The notes: generated by a model not told the origin, from the letters alone. Positions 24,811 through 35,352 are shown, counted from the stretch's first letter. The stretch is DNA of 64,000 bases from Streptomyces yatensis (GCF_018069625.1 NZ_CP072941.1:1426001-1490000); one strand, 5' to 3'. Translations and numbers: made by a program.

Positions 24811-27216
24811 ATGCGGTCGCTGATCGGTGGAATCCGTGCGCGCATAGCGGGCACGGTCGCGGGGGTGATGACGGCGGCGCTGCTGGGCGGCGGTCTTCTG
24901 GGGCCGCCGGGCGCGGCGGCCGCCTCCGCGGCCGGGGACCCTCCGGCCGACCCCACCTCGCTGGTCCACCCCTTCGTGGGCACCGAGAACTTCGGCAACA
25001 CCTTCCCCGGGGCGAGCGCCCCGTTCGGCATGGTCCAGGTCAGCCCGGACACCGGCGGTCAGGGCGGCTACGACTACGACCAGAACGCCATCCACGGCTT
25101 CAGCCAGACCCATCTGTCCGGCGTCGGCTGCGGGGTGGCGGGCGAGCTGCCCATCATGCCGACGACCGGCGCGGTCACCGACGTCGACCCGGAGCACTAC
25201 CGCTCCACCTACAGCCATGACGACGAGGAGGCCACCCCGGGCTACTACCGGGTGGGCCTGAAGACCTACGGCATCGACGCCGAGCTGACCGCGACCCGGC
25301 GCACCGGCTGGCAGCGGTACACCTTCCCGGCAACCGGCGCGGCCAATGTGCTGTTCAACACCGCCAAGGCCAATCAGAACGTCTTCGGTTCCGAGATCCG
25401 CGTGGTCGGGGACCGGACCGTCGAGGGCCGGGTGGAGGCCGGGAACTTCTGCGCCGGAAAGGACCGGCACACCGTCTACTTCACCGCCACCTTCGACCGC
25501 CCCTTCGCCTCCTACGGCACCTGGCGCGGTACGACCCCCTCCCCCGGCTCACGCGAGGCGGCCGGCGAGGGCGGCAACGGCGCCTGGGCCACCTTCGACG
25601 CGAGCCAGGACCGGGACGTGGTGGTCAAGGTCGGGCTGTCGTACACCGGACCGGAAGGCGCCCGGAAGAACCTCGCCACCGAGACCGGTGACTCCTACGA
25701 CTTCGACGCCACCCGCGCCGCGCTGCACGACACCTGGCGCGAGAAGCTCGACGCGATCCGGGTCGGCGGCGGCACCGAGGAGCGGCAGCGCGCCTTCTAC
25801 ACCGCGCTGTACCACGCCCAGCTGCACCCCAATGTGGCGGGCGACGTGGACGGCCGCTACACCGGTTTCGACGGCGCGGTCCACACCGCCTCCGGCTACA
25901 CGCCGTACCAGAACTTCTCGCTGTGGGACACCTACCGGCCGCAGAACCAGCTGCTGGAGCTGCTGGAGCCGGGGGTGGCCCGCGATGTCGCGCTGTCGGT
26001 CGTCGCCATCGGCCGGGACGGCGGCTGGCTGCCGCGCTGGGCGCTGGCCAACAGCGAGACCAACATCATGACGGGCGACCCGGTGACCCCGTTCCTCGTC
26101 GAGGCGTGGTCCAAGGGGCTGCTGGCCGGGCACGAGAACGAGGCGTACGCGCTGCTGAAGAAGAACGCGACCAGCACCCCGCCCGCCGACTCGCCCTACA
26201 ACGGCCGCTCCGGAGTGGACTATTACCGCAAGCTGGGCTACGTCCCCTCGGGTCTGAAGCTCGGCACCGACTGTGCCGACAAGGGCGGTGACAACGACTG
26301 CGTCCACCCCGCCTCGGCCACCCTGGAGTACTCCGCCGCGGACGCCGCGCTCGCCCTGATGGCGCGCGGCCTCGGACACCGCGCCGACGCCCGGATGTTC
26401 GCCGAGCGCGGCCAGACCTTCCGCACGCTGTGGGACCCGTCGATCGGGCACTTCCGGCCGCGCACGGCCGACGGCGCGTGGGTGACCCCGTACGACCCGG
26501 TGGAGGCGGGCAAGCAGTTCCACGAGGGCGGCGCCTACCAGTACCAGTGGCTGGTGCCGCAGGACCCGGCGGGTCTGGTGGAGCTGATGGGCGGCAGGCG
26601 GGCGGCCGAGAAGCGGCTGGACGACTTCTTCGCCTACGACAAGCTGCTCACCGACCCGGCGGGCACGGCCCGTAAGGACTGGATCTCCGCCCCGTACGAC
26701 TACTACGGCAAGCCCACCTACAACCCCAACAACGAGCCCGATCTGCACGCCCCGTACATGTATCTGTGGGCGGGCGCGCCCGCGAAGGCGGCGACCGCGG
26801 TGCGGGCGGCGATGACCCTGTTCACCACCGGGCCGGACGGGATGACCGGCAATGACGACCTCGGCACGATGTCGGCCTGGTACGTCTTCTCCTCGCTGGG
26901 CCTGTATCCGACGATGAGCGGCGGGGACTTCCTCGCCCTGTCCAGCCCGCAGTTCGCCTCGGCCGTGGTCCGCATCGGGCGGTACGGCACCCGGCAGGGC
27001 GGCACGCTGACGGTCACCGCCCCGGGCGCGAGCGACACCAAGCGGTACGTGCGCAGCGTCTCGCTGAACGGCCGTGACGTGGCGCGGACCTGGCTGGACT
27101 GGGGCCAGGTCGCCCACGGCGGGAAGCTGGCCCACCGGCTGTCCACGGAGCCGTCGTCCTGGGGCACCGGCCCGGACGCGGAGCCGCCGTCGGTGGGCGC
27201 CACCCGCAAGGGCTGA
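24811..27216 (+). CDS. exported GH92 alpha-mannosidase
   Basis: 801 residues; GGAGG precedes the ATG at 24811. A signal peptide with an Arg-containing n-region runs to about residue 40. Mature GH92 marks: [57 protein letters not shown], and in the C-terminal barrel [20 protein letters not shown] with catalytic acids. These calcium-dependent enzymes release mannose from alpha-1,2/1,3/1,6-mannosides outside the cell. Regulation by the operators just upstream is likely. Confidence 0.92.
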   Translation: MRSLIGGIRARIAGTVAGVMTAALLGGGLLGPPGAAAASAAGDPPADPTSLVHPFVGTENFGNTFPGASAPFGMVQVSPDTGGQGGYDYDQNAIHGFSQTHLSGVGCGVAGELPIMPTTGAVTDVDPEHYRSTYSHDDEEATPGYYRVGLKTYGIDAELTATRRTGWQRYTFPATGAANVLFNTAKANQNVFGSEIRVVGDRTVEGRVEAGNFCAGKDRHTVYFTATFDRPFASYGTWRGTTPSPGSREAAGEGGNGAWATFDASQDRDVVVKVGLSYTGPEGARKNLATETGDSYDFDATRAALHDTWREKLDAIRVGGGTEERQRAFYTALYHAQLHPNVAGDVDGRYTGFDGAVHTASGYTPYQNFSLWDTYRPQNQLLELLEPGVARDVALSVVAIGRDGGWLPRWALANSETNIMTGDPVTPFLVEAWSKGLLAGHENEAYALLKKNATSTPPADSPYNGRSGVDYYRKLGYVPSGLKLGTDCADKGGDNDCVHPASATLEYSAADAALALMARGLGHRADARMFAERGQTFRTLWDPSIGHFRPRTADGAWVTPYDPVEAGKQFHEGGAYQYQWLVPQDPAGLVELMGGRRAAEKRLDDFFAYDKLLTDPAGTARKDWISAPYDYYGKPTYNPNNEPDLHAPYMYLWAGAPAKAATAVRAAMTLFTTGPDGMTGNDDLGTMSAWYVFSSLGLYPTMSGGDFLALSSPQFASAVVRIGRYGTRQGGTLTVTAPGASDTKRYVRSVSLNGRDVARTWLDWGQVAHGGKLAHRLSTEPSSWGTGPDAEPPSVGATRKG

Positions 27217-27299
27217 TACCGGCCGGTTGTGGTGTAGGTTCTAGGGCCCGCCTGGACACACGGGCCCGGGGGTGCGGTCGAGCGAGGGAGCGGGTGTCC

Positions 27300-28364
27300 A
27301 TGCGTGCTGTGGTGTTCGACGACTTCGGGCGCCGGCCCGAGGTCCGGAGCGTCGAGGACCCCGCTCCCTCCCCGCGCGGCGTGGTGATCCGCGTCGAGGC
27401 GACCGGGCTGTGCCGCAGCGACTGGCACGGCTGGATGGGGCACGACCCGGACATCCGGCTGCCGCATGTCCCCGGCCATGAGCTGGCGGGAGTGATAGAG
27501 GAGATCGGCCCCGACGTCCTCAACTGGCGCCCGGGGCAGCGGGCCACCGTGCCGTTCGTATGCGCCTGCGGGCGCTGCGCCGCCTGCGCGGAAGGCGCCC
27601 AGCAGGTGTGCGAGCGGCAGACGCAGCCGGGGTTCACCCACTGGGGCTCGTTCGCCGAATATGTCGCGATCGAGAACGCCGATGTGAATCTGGTCGGGAT
27701 ACGCAACGAGCTGTCGTTCACCACGGCCGCCGGTCTGGGCTGCCGCTTCGCCACCGCCTTCCGCGCCGTCGTGGCCCAGGGTCAGGTCGCCCCGGGCGAG
27801 TGGGTCGCGGTGCACGGCTGCGGCGGGGTGGGGCTGTCCGCGGTGATGATCGCCGCCGCGGCGGGGGCCCGGGTGGTGGCGGTGGACATCTCACCGGAAG
27901 CGCTCGCCCTCGCGGCCCGGTTCGGCGCGGCGGTGTGCGTGGACGTGGCGTCCACGCTGGGCTCGGTGGCGGAGGCCGTCGCGGACGCCACGGGCGGCGG
28001 CGCGCATGTCTCACTGGACGCGCTGGGCTCGCCGCGGACCTGCGCGGCGTCCATCAAGAGCCTGCGCCGCCACGGCCGCCATGTCCAGGTCGGGCTGCTG
28101 CCACCGGCCGCCGGGACCCCGATGATCCCGATGGACCGGGTCATCGCACAGGAGCTGCGCCTGCTGGGCAGCCACGGCATGGCCGCCCACGCCTACGGCC
28201 CGATGATGGAGATGGTCGAGGCCGGTTCGCTGCGGCCGGATCTGCTGGTCACCGATGTCATCGGGCTGGACGCGGTCCCGGAGGCGCTGTCCACGATGGC
28301 GTCCGGCGGGAGGGGCGGGGTCACCGTCATCGAACCGCACCGCCCGCCCTCGGCCGGGAGCTGA
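27300..28364 (+). CDS. zinc-dependent alcohol dehydrogenase (MDR family)
   Basis: 354 residues. Catalytic zinc ligands: Cys in [10 protein letters not shown] and His/Glu in [13 protein letters not shown]. Structural zinc loop [17 protein letters not shown] is present. Cofactor domain [24 protein letters not shown] ends with Asp, indicating NAD. Met at 27300 was preferred to an in-frame GTG six bases upstream. It follows GH92 by about 80 bp but a polyol or sugar substrate is only a guess. Confidence 0.88.
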   Translation: MRAVVFDDFGRRPEVRSVEDPAPSPRGVVIRVEATGLCRSDWHGWMGHDPDIRLPHVPGHELAGVIEEIGPDVLNWRPGQRATVPFVCACGRCAACAEGAQQVCERQTQPGFTHWGSFAEYVAIENADVNLVGIRNELSFTTAAGLGCRFATAFRAVVAQGQVAPGEWVAVHGCGGVGLSAVMIAAAAGARVVAVDISPEALALAARFGAAVCVDVASTLGSVAEAVADATGGGAHVSLDALGSPRTCAASIKSLRRHGRHVQVGLLPPAAGTPMIPMDRVIAQELRLLGSHGMAAHAYGPMMEMVEAGSLRPDLLVTDVIGLDAVPEALSTMASGGRGGVTVIEPHRPPSAGS

Positions 28365-28551
28365 CGGGCTGCCCTGGCGGGAGCTGACGGGCCGCCACGC
28401 CGGGGCCGTCAGCCGGGCCGTCGCGGCGAGACCGCACTGGCCGGAGCGGGGCCGCCCGCACCGTAGCCGCCTCGCCGGGGCCTCCTGGCCGAGTCGCCTC
28501 ACCGGGCCGCCCTCGCCGTAGCCGTCCCGGCCAGGGCCGCCGCCACGAGCG
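28365..28551. other. intergenic, convergent genes
   Basis: About 190 bp of GC-rich DNA holding GGGAGCTGACGGG in two copies (the first overlapping the ADH stop) and several short hairpins; no gene seen. Confidence 0.4.
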
Positions 28552-29859
28552 TCAGAGCGGCACGGCGCCCGTCGCGAGGGCGGCGGCGGTCATCACGAGC
28601 GTGGTGCCGAAGGCCCAGCGGAAGAGGAAGCGCTGGTGCTCCCCGAGCTGGACGCCGCTCATGCTCAGGAGGATGAAGGTCGCGGCGGTGAGCGGGCTCA
28701 GCGGGAAGCCGGTGGTCATCTGGCCGAGGACGGCGGCGCGGGCGATCTCGGCGTGGTCGGTGCCGAAGGCGTCGGCGGTCCCGGCGAGCACCGGCAGCAC
28801 GCCGAAGTAGTAGGCGTCCGGGGTGAGGACGAGGCTCAGCGGCATGCTGGTGACGGCCACGAGCACCGGCAGATGCCCGCCGAGCCCGTCGGGGATGATG
28901 TCGACCAGCGCCTCGGCCATCTTCCCGATCATGCCCGTGCCACCGAGGATGCCGGTGAACACCCCGGCCGCGAAGATCATCGTGATGACGAGCACCACGC
29001 TCTTGCCGTGCTTCTCCAGCAGCTCCTGCTGGTCCTCCCAGCGGGGGTGGTTGACCAGCAGCGCGAGGACGAAGGCGAAGACGAAGAGCACGGGCAGCGG
29101 CATGGCCTCCAGCACCAGGCAGACCAGCAGTGCCACGGTGAGCAGCAGGTTGAAGGCGGTCAGCGCGAGGCCGGGGCGGGCGACGACCCGGGGTGTGCCG
29201 GGGCCGTCCCCGACCGCCACCTCGGCCCGCGGGGCGGGCTCGAGGGCTTCGAGCCGCCGCCGCTCACGGCGTCCGATGAGATAGGCGGCGAGGAGCACCC
29301 AGGCGATTCCGGCGGCGAGGGCGGGCAGCAGCGGCATGATGATGTCGGACGTGTCGATCTTCAGGGCCGCGGCGGCGCGGGCCGTCGGCCCGCCCCACGG
29401 AATCATGTTCATCACGCCCGCGCCGAGGCCGACCACCCCGGCGAGCACCAGCCGGCTCATTCCGAGCCGCTGATAGACGGGGAGCATCGCGGAGATGCTG
29501 ATGAGGAAGGTCGAGGCGCCGTCGCCGTCGAGCCCGACGCACACGGTCAGCACGGCGGTGCCGACCGTGATCCGTACCGGGTCGTTCTTGGCGGCGCGCA
29601 GAATGGCTCGGATCAGCGGTTCGAAGAGGCCCGCGTCGATCATCAGGCTGAAGTAGAGCACCGCGAAGGCGATCATGATGCCGGTCGGGGCGACCTTGGA
29701 CAGCCCGTCGAGCGCCATCGGGCCCAGATCGTCGCCGTAGCCGCCGATGACCGCGGTGACCACGGGCGTGAGGACGAGAGCGACCAGCACCGAGACCCGT
29801 TTGAACATGGTCAGCAGCAGGAAGCCGCCGATCGTGCAGAATCCCAGTGCTGCCAGCAT
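28552..29859 (-). CDS. CitMHS-type citrate/organic-acid transporter
   Basis: 435 residues from the ATG at 29859 (MLAALGFCTIGGFLLL), the family's usual length; an upstream extension is not needed. About 11-12 transmembrane segments, LDGDGASTFLISISAMLP and GGPTARAAAALK in the first half, LTPDAYYFGVLPVL and PLSPLTAATFILL in the second, all typical of metal-citrate symporters. Divergent from the LysR gene, whose product probably controls it together with the CoA-transferase/lyase pair. Citrate is the family default; another hydroxy-di/tricarboxylate is possible. Confidence 0.87.
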   Translation of the reverse strand: MLAALGFCTIGGFLLLTMFKRVSVLVALVLTPVVTAVIGGYGDDLGPMALDGLSKVAPTGIMIAFAVLYFSLMIDAGLFEPLIRAILRAAKNDPVRITVGTAVLTVCVGLDGDGASTFLISISAMLPVYQRLGMSRLVLAGVVGLGAGVMNMIPWGGPTARAAAALKIDTSDIIMPLLPALAAGIAWVLLAAYLIGRRERRRLEALEPAPRAEVAVGDGPGTPRVVARPGLALTAFNLLLTVALLVCLVLEAMPLPVLFVFAFVLALLVNHPRWEDQQELLEKHGKSVVLVITMIFAAGVFTGILGGTGMIGKMAEALVDIIPDGLGGHLPVLVAVTSMPLSLVLTPDAYYFGVLPVLAGTADAFGTDHAEIARAAVLGQMTTGFPLSPLTAATFILLSMSGVQLGEHQRFLFRWAFGTTLVMTAAALATGAVPL

Positions 29860-29910
29860 GGCCGCTCGCTTCCTCGTCCGGTCGGGTGCTGCCGAAGAGT
29901 GTCCGAGCGG

Positions 29911-29948
29911 GGATAGATCCGCGTCCAGCATTGAACACAGATCTATCC
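29911..29948. promoter_or_regulatory. LysR-type operator candidate
   Basis: GGATAGAT (29911-29918) and ATCTATCC (29941-29948) are perfect 8-bp inverted arms separated by 22 bp, in the 144-bp gap between the divergent transporter and LysR genes. Confidence 0.6.
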
Positions 29949-30003
29949 ATGCGATCTGCGCAACAGTTCCGCCGCGCGGCCACCGCGCCTACGCTCACGG
30001 AGC

Positions 30004-30948
30004 ATGGACGTCACCCTGCGCCAGCTGACCGCGTACGCGGCGGTCGCGCGCGCCGTGAGCTTCACCGCGGCCGCCGCCGAACTGCATGTGTCCCAGTCGT
30101 CGCTGAGCCGTGCGGTCGCCGATCTGGAACGGACGCTGGGGATGCGGCTGCTGGAGCGGGACACCCGCAATGTGCGGCTCACCCCGGCGGGCGCCGAGGC
30201 GCTGCGGATCGCCGACCAGATCCTCTCCGCGCACCGCGCGGGCCTGGCCCAGCTGGGGCGCTACGGGGCCGGTGAGCGCGGCGCGGTGGCCCTGGCGACC
30301 CTGCCCTCGGTCGCGGCCGTGCTGCTGCCGCCGGTGATCTCCGCCTTCCGCGCGCGGCGCCCCGAGATGACCGTAAGGCTGCTGGACGGGCTCGAACGCT
30401 CGGTGCTGGAGCGGGTGGTCGACGGGGACGCCGACTTCGCGGTCAGCACGGTGGCCCGGCGCGCCCCCGGCGTACGGCTGCGGCCGCTGGTGCGCGACCG
30501 CTTCGACGCGGTGCTCCCGGAGCACCATCCGCTGGCCGAGCGGGACGAGGTGACCTGGGAGGAGCTGGGCCGGGAGCCGTTTCTCGCGGTGGGCACCGAC
30601 TCCAGCGTGCGCCGGATGACCGACGCGGCCTTCGCCCAGGCCGGTATGGAGGCGAACCCGGCGGCCGAGGCGTCGAACGTGGCCACGGTGGGCGGGCTGG
30701 TGGCCGCCGGGCTCGGCGTCTCCGCGCTGCCGGCCCTGGTCCATCCGCTGGTGGTGCCGGGCCGGCTGGTGCGGCGCCCGCTGGTGGGGCCGGTGGTGGA
30801 GCGCCGGCTGTATGTCGTCCTGCCGACGCGCCGCACCCTGCCGCCGGGGGCGCGCCGCTTCCTGGACCAGCTGGAGGAGTTCCGCTCCGCCGCGGATGCC
30901 CTGCCGGCGGGGGTGGCGTGGGAGGAGGCGGACGACGGGGCGTGGTGA
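30004..30948 (+). CDS. LysR-family transcriptional regulator
   Basis: 314 residues. The N-terminal winged HTH is MDVTLRQLTAYAAVARAVSF ... AAAELHVSQSSLSRAVADLE ... ERDTRNVRLTPAG. The effector domain (about 90-300) has the usual periplasmic-binding-like fold. Divergent from the citrate-type transporter and upstream of the CoA-transferase/CitE-like pair on its own strand, so it is the likely activator of both, responding to the imported acid. Confidence 0.92.
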   Translation: MDVTLRQLTAYAAVARAVSFTAAAAELHVSQSSLSRAVADLERTLGMRLLERDTRNVRLTPAGAEALRIADQILSAHRAGLAQLGRYGAGERGAVALATLPSVAAVLLPPVISAFRARRPEMTVRLLDGLERSVLERVVDGDADFAVSTVARRAPGVRLRPLVRDRFDAVLPEHHPLAERDEVTWEELGREPFLAVGTDSSVRRMTDAAFAQAGMEANPAAEASNVATVGGLVAAGLGVSALPALVHPLVVPGRLVRRPLVGPVVERRLYVVLPTRRTLPPGARRFLDQLEEFRSAADALPAGVAWEEADDGAW

Positions 30949-31060
30949 GGCCGCGGCGCTGTTCAGCGGCGACGTCCCATAGAGATCCTTGCGAGATCCG
31001 CATGAATTGATCCCCCTTCATTGCTGGACGCGCATACGCCCCACCCCGCAGCCTGGCCGC

Positions 31061-32272
31061 ATGGAGGACCGGACCAGCACACGGCAGGGACAGCTCACAG
31101 GGCTGAAGGTGGTGGAGTTCGCCCATGTGGTGGCGGGCCCGCTCGCCGGGGGGATGCTCGCCGACCAGGGGGCGGACGTCGTCCACGTGGAGCCGCCGGG
31201 CTCCGGTGACGCGGCGAGGGCGATGGGGCCGCGGCGCGACGGCGTTCCGCTCTGGTTCAAGGTGGCGGGCCGCAACAAGCGCTCGGTGACCCTGGATCTG
31301 CACCACGAGGAGGGCCGGGAGGTCGCCCGGGAGCTGATCGCCTGGGCCGATGTGGTGATCGTGACGCTCCGGGCGGGCCGCCTGCGCGCCTGGGGCCTGG
31401 ACTGGGAGGCCGTCCACGCGCTCAATCCCACCGCGATCCTGCTGCAGATCTCCGGCTTCGGCGCGACCTCTTCCCGCGCCGACGCACCCGGCTTCGGGAA
31501 GATGGGCGAGGCCCGCAGCGGTGTGGTCCATCTGACCGGCTTCCCGGACGGCCCGCCCGTGCACACCGGCTTCTCGCACGGCGACGCGGTCACCGGGCTG
31601 ATGGGCGCGTTCGCGATCCTGGCCGCCGTGCACCGCCGCGACACCGACCCGGACTTCGACGGCGAGTGGATCGACCTGGCGCTGTTCGAGCCGCTGTACC
31701 GCCTGGTGGAGTGGCAGATCATCGCGTACGACCAGCTCGGCGCGGCCCCCGAGCGGGCGGGCAACCAGCTGGCCGTCGCCCCGGCCGCCGTCATCAACAC
31801 CTACCGCAGCGCCGACGGTGACTGGCTCACCGTCACCTCCGCCACCACCCGCTCGGTGCGCAATGTGGTGCGGCTGCTGGGCCTGCCCGACGAGGAGTTC
31901 ACCACCGTGGACCAGCAGCACGCGGGGCGCGAGCGGCTCGACACGGCGCTGCGGGACTGGGTCGCGGCGCGCCCGGCGGCCGAGTGCCTGGCTGCGTTCG
32001 AACGGGCCGAGGTGGTGGCCTCGCGGGTGTTCACCGCAGCCGACATCGCCGCCGACCCAGTCTACGCCGAACGCGAGGACATCATCACGGTGGACGACGC
32101 CGACCTCGGCCCGGTGCGGATGCAGTCGGTGATCCCGCGCTTCCACCGCTCCCCCGGCGCGGTATGGCGGACCGGCCCCGCGCTCGGCGCGGACAACGCG
32201 CTGGTCTACGGGGAGTGGCTGGGCATCGACGACGGACGGCTGGCGAAACTGGAGGCCGAAGGTGTCATCTGA
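31061..32272 (+). CDS. family III (CaiB/BaiF) CoA-transferase
   Basis: 403 residues. LKVVEFAHVVAGPLAGGMLADQGADVVHVE is the family III start; RNKRSVTLDLHHEEGREV and LLQISGFG follow. The region GFGKMGEARSGVVHLTG resembles the succinyl-CoA:hydroxyacid transferase subgroup. It would activate a hydroxy acid with CoA from a donor such as succinyl-CoA. Its 3' end overlaps the CitE-like lyase gene by 11 bp, so transfer and cleavage are probably consecutive steps. Confidence 0.87.
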   Translation: MEDRTSTRQGQLTGLKVVEFAHVVAGPLAGGMLADQGADVVHVEPPGSGDAARAMGPRRDGVPLWFKVAGRNKRSVTLDLHHEEGREVARELIAWADVVIVTLRAGRLRAWGLDWEAVHALNPTAILLQISGFGATSSRADAPGFGKMGEARSGVVHLTGFPDGPPVHTGFSHGDAVTGLMGAFAILAAVHRRDTDPDFDGEWIDLALFEPLYRLVEWQIIAYDQLGAAPERAGNQLAVAPAAVINTYRSADGDWLTVTSATTRSVRNVVRLLGLPDEEFTTVDQQHAGRERLDTALRDWVAARPAAECLAAFERAEVVASRVFTAADIAADPVYAEREDIITVDDADLGPVRMQSVIPRFHRSPGAVWRTGPALGADNALVYGEWLGIDDGRLAKLEAEGVI

Positions 32273-33218
32273 CGGCGCTACGGACGCCACGGACGTGACG
32301 GGCGCGGCGGGCGTGACGACGCGGCGCGTCCCCCTGCGCTCCCTGCTCTTCGTGCCCGGCAGCCGGACCGCCTGGCTTCCCAAGGCGGAGGCGGCGGGCG
32401 CCGAAGCGGCCATCCTCGACCTGGAGGACGCCGTCCCGGAGGACGGCAAGGCGGCAGCGCGGGAGGCGGTGGCCGGGGCCGTCGACCGGGCGGCCAGGAC
32501 GCCCCCCGGTGCGATGCGGCTGCTCGTACGGATCAACGCGCTGGACCGGGCCACGGGCTGGCAGGGCGCCGACGACCTGCGAGCGGTGGCCCGCCCCGGG
32601 CTCTACGGCATCGTGCTGCCCAAGGTGAGCGGCCCGGAGGACGTGACCACCGCCGACCGGCTGCTGGCGTGGTGCGAGCGCGAACACGGCCTGCCCGAGG
32701 GTCATTTCGCCCTGCTGCCACTGCTGGAGACGGCGCGCGGACTGCGCGAGGCGTACGCCATCGGCCGGGCCGCCGCCCGGATCGCCCACCTGGGCGCGGT
32801 GACCGCCCCGGGCGGGGATGTGGAGCGGGCGATCGGCTACCGCTGGAGCCCGGAGGGCGAGGAGACCCGTGAACTGCGGGCCCGCGCCCTGCTCGACGCC
32901 CGCGCCGCGGACCGCCCCCATCCGGTGGCCGGGCTCTGGGCGGACGTGGCGGACCTCGCGGGGCTGCGGCGCTTCGCCGAGCAGAACCGCGCCCTGGGGT
33001 ACGAGGGGATGGCGGTGATCCACCCGTCCCATGTACCGGTGGTCAACGAGGTGTTCTCCCCGGACGCGGAGGAGCTGGCCCGCTGCCGTCGGTTGATCGC
33101 GGCGGTGGAGCGGGCGCAGGCGGAGGGGGCCGGGGCGGTGCGCTTCGAGGGTCGGATGGTGGACGAGGCGATGGCGGCCACGGCCCGCCAGACCCTGGCC
33201 CGCCACGGAGGGGGCTGA
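32262..33218 (+). CDS. CitE-like (HpcH/HpaI) acyl-CoA lyase
   Basis: 318 residues, GTG start inside the preceding gene. RSLLFVPGSRTAWLPKA, ILDLEDAVPEDGK (metal-binding acid), GIVLPKVSGPEDV and LLPLLETARGL are the CitE/malyl-CoA lyase motifs; the C-terminus holds YEGMAVIHPSHVPVVNEVF. Expected reaction: cleavage of a 3-hydroxyacyl-CoA such as citramalyl-CoA or malyl-CoA to acetyl-CoA plus an oxoacid. With the upstream CoA-transferase and the transporter it forms a small organic-acid catabolic set. The exact substrate is open. Confidence 0.86.
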   Translation: MSSDGATDATDVTGAAGVTTRRVPLRSLLFVPGSRTAWLPKAEAAGAEAAILDLEDAVPEDGKAAAREAVAGAVDRAARTPPGAMRLLVRINALDRATGWQGADDLRAVARPGLYGIVLPKVSGPEDVTTADRLLAWCEREHGLPEGHFALLPLLETARGLREAYAIGRAAARIAHLGAVTAPGGDVERAIGYRWSPEGEETRELRARALLDARAADRPHPVAGLWADVADLAGLRRFAEQNRALGYEGMAVIHPSHVPVVNEVFSPDAEELARCRRLIAAVERAQAEGAGAVRFEGRMVDEAMAATARQTLARHGGG

Positions 33219-33325
33219 GGACGCCGCCGCCCCATGCGCCCCGGCCGGAGCCGATGAGTTTCGCCGTGGTCCGGAGTCATGGACAGACACCGGACGAAGA
33301 AGCGAAACAGCGAGACGGGAGTGCC

Positions 33326-33916
33326 ATGAGGATCGTCGTTATCAGTCACGTCACCCTGGACGGTGTCATGCAAGGGCCCGGCCGGGCCGATGAGGACACT
33401 CGCGGCGGGTTCGCCCTCGGCGGCTGGGCCGCCGAGCGGGACGGGGACGAGGCCGTCGGGCGGGCGTGGGGGCGGCGGCTGGCCGCGAGCAGTGGGTATC
33501 TCCTGGGTCGCCGCACCTACCAGGAGGTGCTGGGCCACTGGAACACCCAGGACAGCCCGTTCCGCGACGCCCTCAACGACGCCCCCAAGTACGTCGCGTC
33601 CAACACCCTGGCCGAGCCCCTTCCGTGGCCCAATTCCACACTGCTCAGCGGCGACGTCCCCGCGGCGGTCGCCGAGCTCAGGAGGACCCCGGGCGACGAC
33701 CTGCACATCATGGGCAGCGGCGCGTTGGTCCAGTCACTTTCCCCGCTGGGCCTCATCGACGAATACCTGCTCTGCGTCCACCCGCTCGTCCTGGGCGCCG
33801 GGCGCCGCCTGTTCGCCGACGGCTTCGGTCCCGTCGCGTTCGGTCTCGCCGACGCGACCCCGACGGACAGCGGCGTCATCATCGCCACCTATCGGCCCCT
33901 CGGAGACCACGCCTGA
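33326..33916 (+). CDS. RibD C-terminal/DHFR-like reductase
   Basis: 196 residues of the dihydrofolate-reductase-like family: [69 protein letters not shown]. Function in cells is usually unknown (NADPH-binding, not a folate enzyme). The last 187 bp (33720-33906) recur with about 95% identity at 37631-37817. Its 3' end overlaps the convergent XRE gene by 28 bp. Confidence 0.85.
   Translation: MRIVVISHVTLDGVMQGPGRADEDTRGGFALGGWAAERDGDEAVGRAWGRRLAASSGYLLGRRTYQEVLGHWNTQDSPFRDALNDAPKYVASNTLAEPLPWPNSTLLSGDVPAAVAELRRTPGDDLHIMGSGALVQSLSPLGLIDEYLLCVHPLVLGAGRRLFADGFGPVAFGLADATPTDSGVIIATYRPLGDHA
33720..33906. repeat. 187-bp direct repeat, copy A (RibD 3' end)
   Basis: Reads in the same direction as copy B at 37631-37817; about 10 mismatches in 187 positions by eye. 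Both copies start GCGCGTTG and end CCCCTCGGAGA. They bracket a 3.7-kb accessory segment. Confidence 0.85.
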
Positions 33917-34308
33917 CCATCCGACGCCCCGGCGGCGAGCAGCAGCTTCGCCGCCACCGTCGTCCCGTCGGTGCGCATCCTGCCCGCCACGGCCCTCGCC
34001 CGGGCCCGGGTCCCGGGGGTCAGGGCCGTCTTCAGCGCGGCCGACAGGGAGTCGAGGGTCGGGGCCGTACCATCGTGTGCCGCGCCGATGCCCAGCTCGG
34101 CCGGCGTCCGGACGAAGTCGTCCATGTGGGCTCCGAGGAGATCGGCGATGGCCGCCAGCACGTCGACCGGGGGCGTCGACCGGCCGTTCTCGTACATCGA
34201 GATCGAGGTGAAGTCGCGGCCGATCGCGGCGGCGAGCTTCCGCTGAGTCACACCACGCTGGCGCCGGATCTGGCCCAACGCGTCAGGGCTGAATGTAGGT
34301 GCACGCAT
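33889..34308 (-). CDS. XRE-family helix-turn-helix regulator
   Basis: 139 residues from the ATG at 34308. [26 protein letters not shown] then [19 protein letters not shown] is a standard Cro/C1 HTH, followed by a C-terminal Ala-rich region. The last codons lie inside direct repeat copy A, so the present C-terminus may have been created by recombination. First gene of the accessory island. Confidence 0.78.
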   Translation of the reverse strand: MRAPTFSPDALGQIRRQRGVTQRKLAAAIGRDFTSISMYENGRSTPPVDVLAAIADLLGAHMDDFVRTPAELGIGAAHDGTAPTLDSLSAALKTALTPGTRARARAVAGRMRTDGTTVAAKLLLAAGASDGQAWSPRGR

Positions 34309-34710
34309 TGGGGGTTCCCGTCGTCGGCGTTGCGTCGGGTGCCGAACACGGCGCGGAACCTGGGGCCGCACCGCCGAAGCGGGGCCCTGGCCGAGGGCTG
34401 TGCCACCCGGCTACTTGGAGGAGAGCACGCAGGTCGAGCTGCGCAATTTGCGTATGGCGCACGGACCGTAGGGGCCGCCGGCCTTCTCCGCGGCTGTCAC
34501 GAGAAGTATTGAGGAGGCCGATCACGCGAAGTAAGGCCAGCGAGCTCCCGGGGCCTCAACATGACGCCCGGCAGTCCGGCGCTCCGGCCAGCGGGCACGG
34601 GCATACATTGTCCAAGTCTCCCGTGGGGTCTCCGGCGGCCTCTCGTACCCGCGCGGGGCGTCCGGCCGCACCCGCCAGCACAAGCCCCCCGAAGACGCCG
34701 CCCCGGGCCT
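34309..34710. other. intergenic stretch of about 400 bp, no supported gene
   Basis: Short open frames here have no convincing start or family signal. No repeat or promoter pair was recognised. Confidence 0.45.
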
Positions 34711-35352
34711 TCAGTTCGTCGAACCGCCCGGCTCTATCTCCTTATTCGGCTGCTCCGGAAGCAGCCGGTTGACCATCATTTCCGGGGCCGCGTCCATGTC
34801 GAGTGCTTTCATGGCGGCAGCAGAGTTGAGATCGTCCCTTTGCTTCGAGTCTGCAACCCGGTCGATGAACGTCGTCGCGATTTCGAGCTTGTGATCGATG
34901 TCGATCTTCTTCTCGTTGTCCTCGGCCGCCTTCGTCAGGTTGGCCATGGTTCGCTTCGAGTGGAGCGCCAGCGCTCCGCCGCCGACCGTGATCAGTGCAC
35001 CCGTCAGGCTCGTCACCAACGGCAGGTAGCTGAGGTCAGGGTTACCGGCGTGAACCAGCGCCAGCACTCCCCCCGCAAGGATGATTAAGGAGCCGCCAGT
35101 CATGAACAACACGCTCAGGCGGAACGTCCACTCTGCCTGCTTCAGCGTGTGGTTCAGGAAGTCGAAGTGGAACTTCTGTCGCCGTTCGGGAAGGCTTAGA
35201 TCGCGAGAAGCCTGATACACATGCCCGCTATTGACACTTCCGTTGATGTGGATGTTGCTGATGACGCCCGACTGCACTACCGGACCGTGCGCCATCCCAC
35301 CGGAGATCCCGGACTCAGGGATGCCGTCATCGTCCTCTGTGGTGTCCGCCAT
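34711..35352 (-). CDS. small membrane protein resembling TRADD-N-associated membrane domain
   Basis: 213 residues from the ATG at 35352. The N-terminal part has HGPVVQSGVISNIHINGSVNSG, trimmed here, a beta-repeat common in actinobacterial conflict proteins. Then QKFHFDFLNHTLKQAEWTFR leads into TM1 (LSVLFMTGGSLIILAGGVLALV) and TM2 (LVTSLTGALITVGGGALAL), followed by a charged coiled-coil-like tail (AAEDNEKKIDIDHKLEIA). The juxtamembrane pattern resembles the TRADD-N-associated membrane domain; this is by memory and would need a profile search. It lies in the island between the RibD repeats. Confidence 0.6.
   Translation of the reverse strand: MADTTEDDDGIPESGISGGMAHGPVVQSGVISNIHINGSVNSGHVYQASRDLSLPERRQKFHFDFLNHTLKQAEWTFRLSVLFMTGGSLIILAGGVLALVHAGNPDLSYLPLVTSLTGALITVGGGALALHSKRTMANLTKAAEDNEKKIDIDHKLEIATTFIDRVADSKQRDDLNSAAAMKALDMDAAPEMMVNRLLPEQPNKEIEPGGSTN

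Noticed and set aside
30949..31060. GATCC-containing short repeats before the CoA-transferase
   Set aside because: Too short and irregular to separate from chance.
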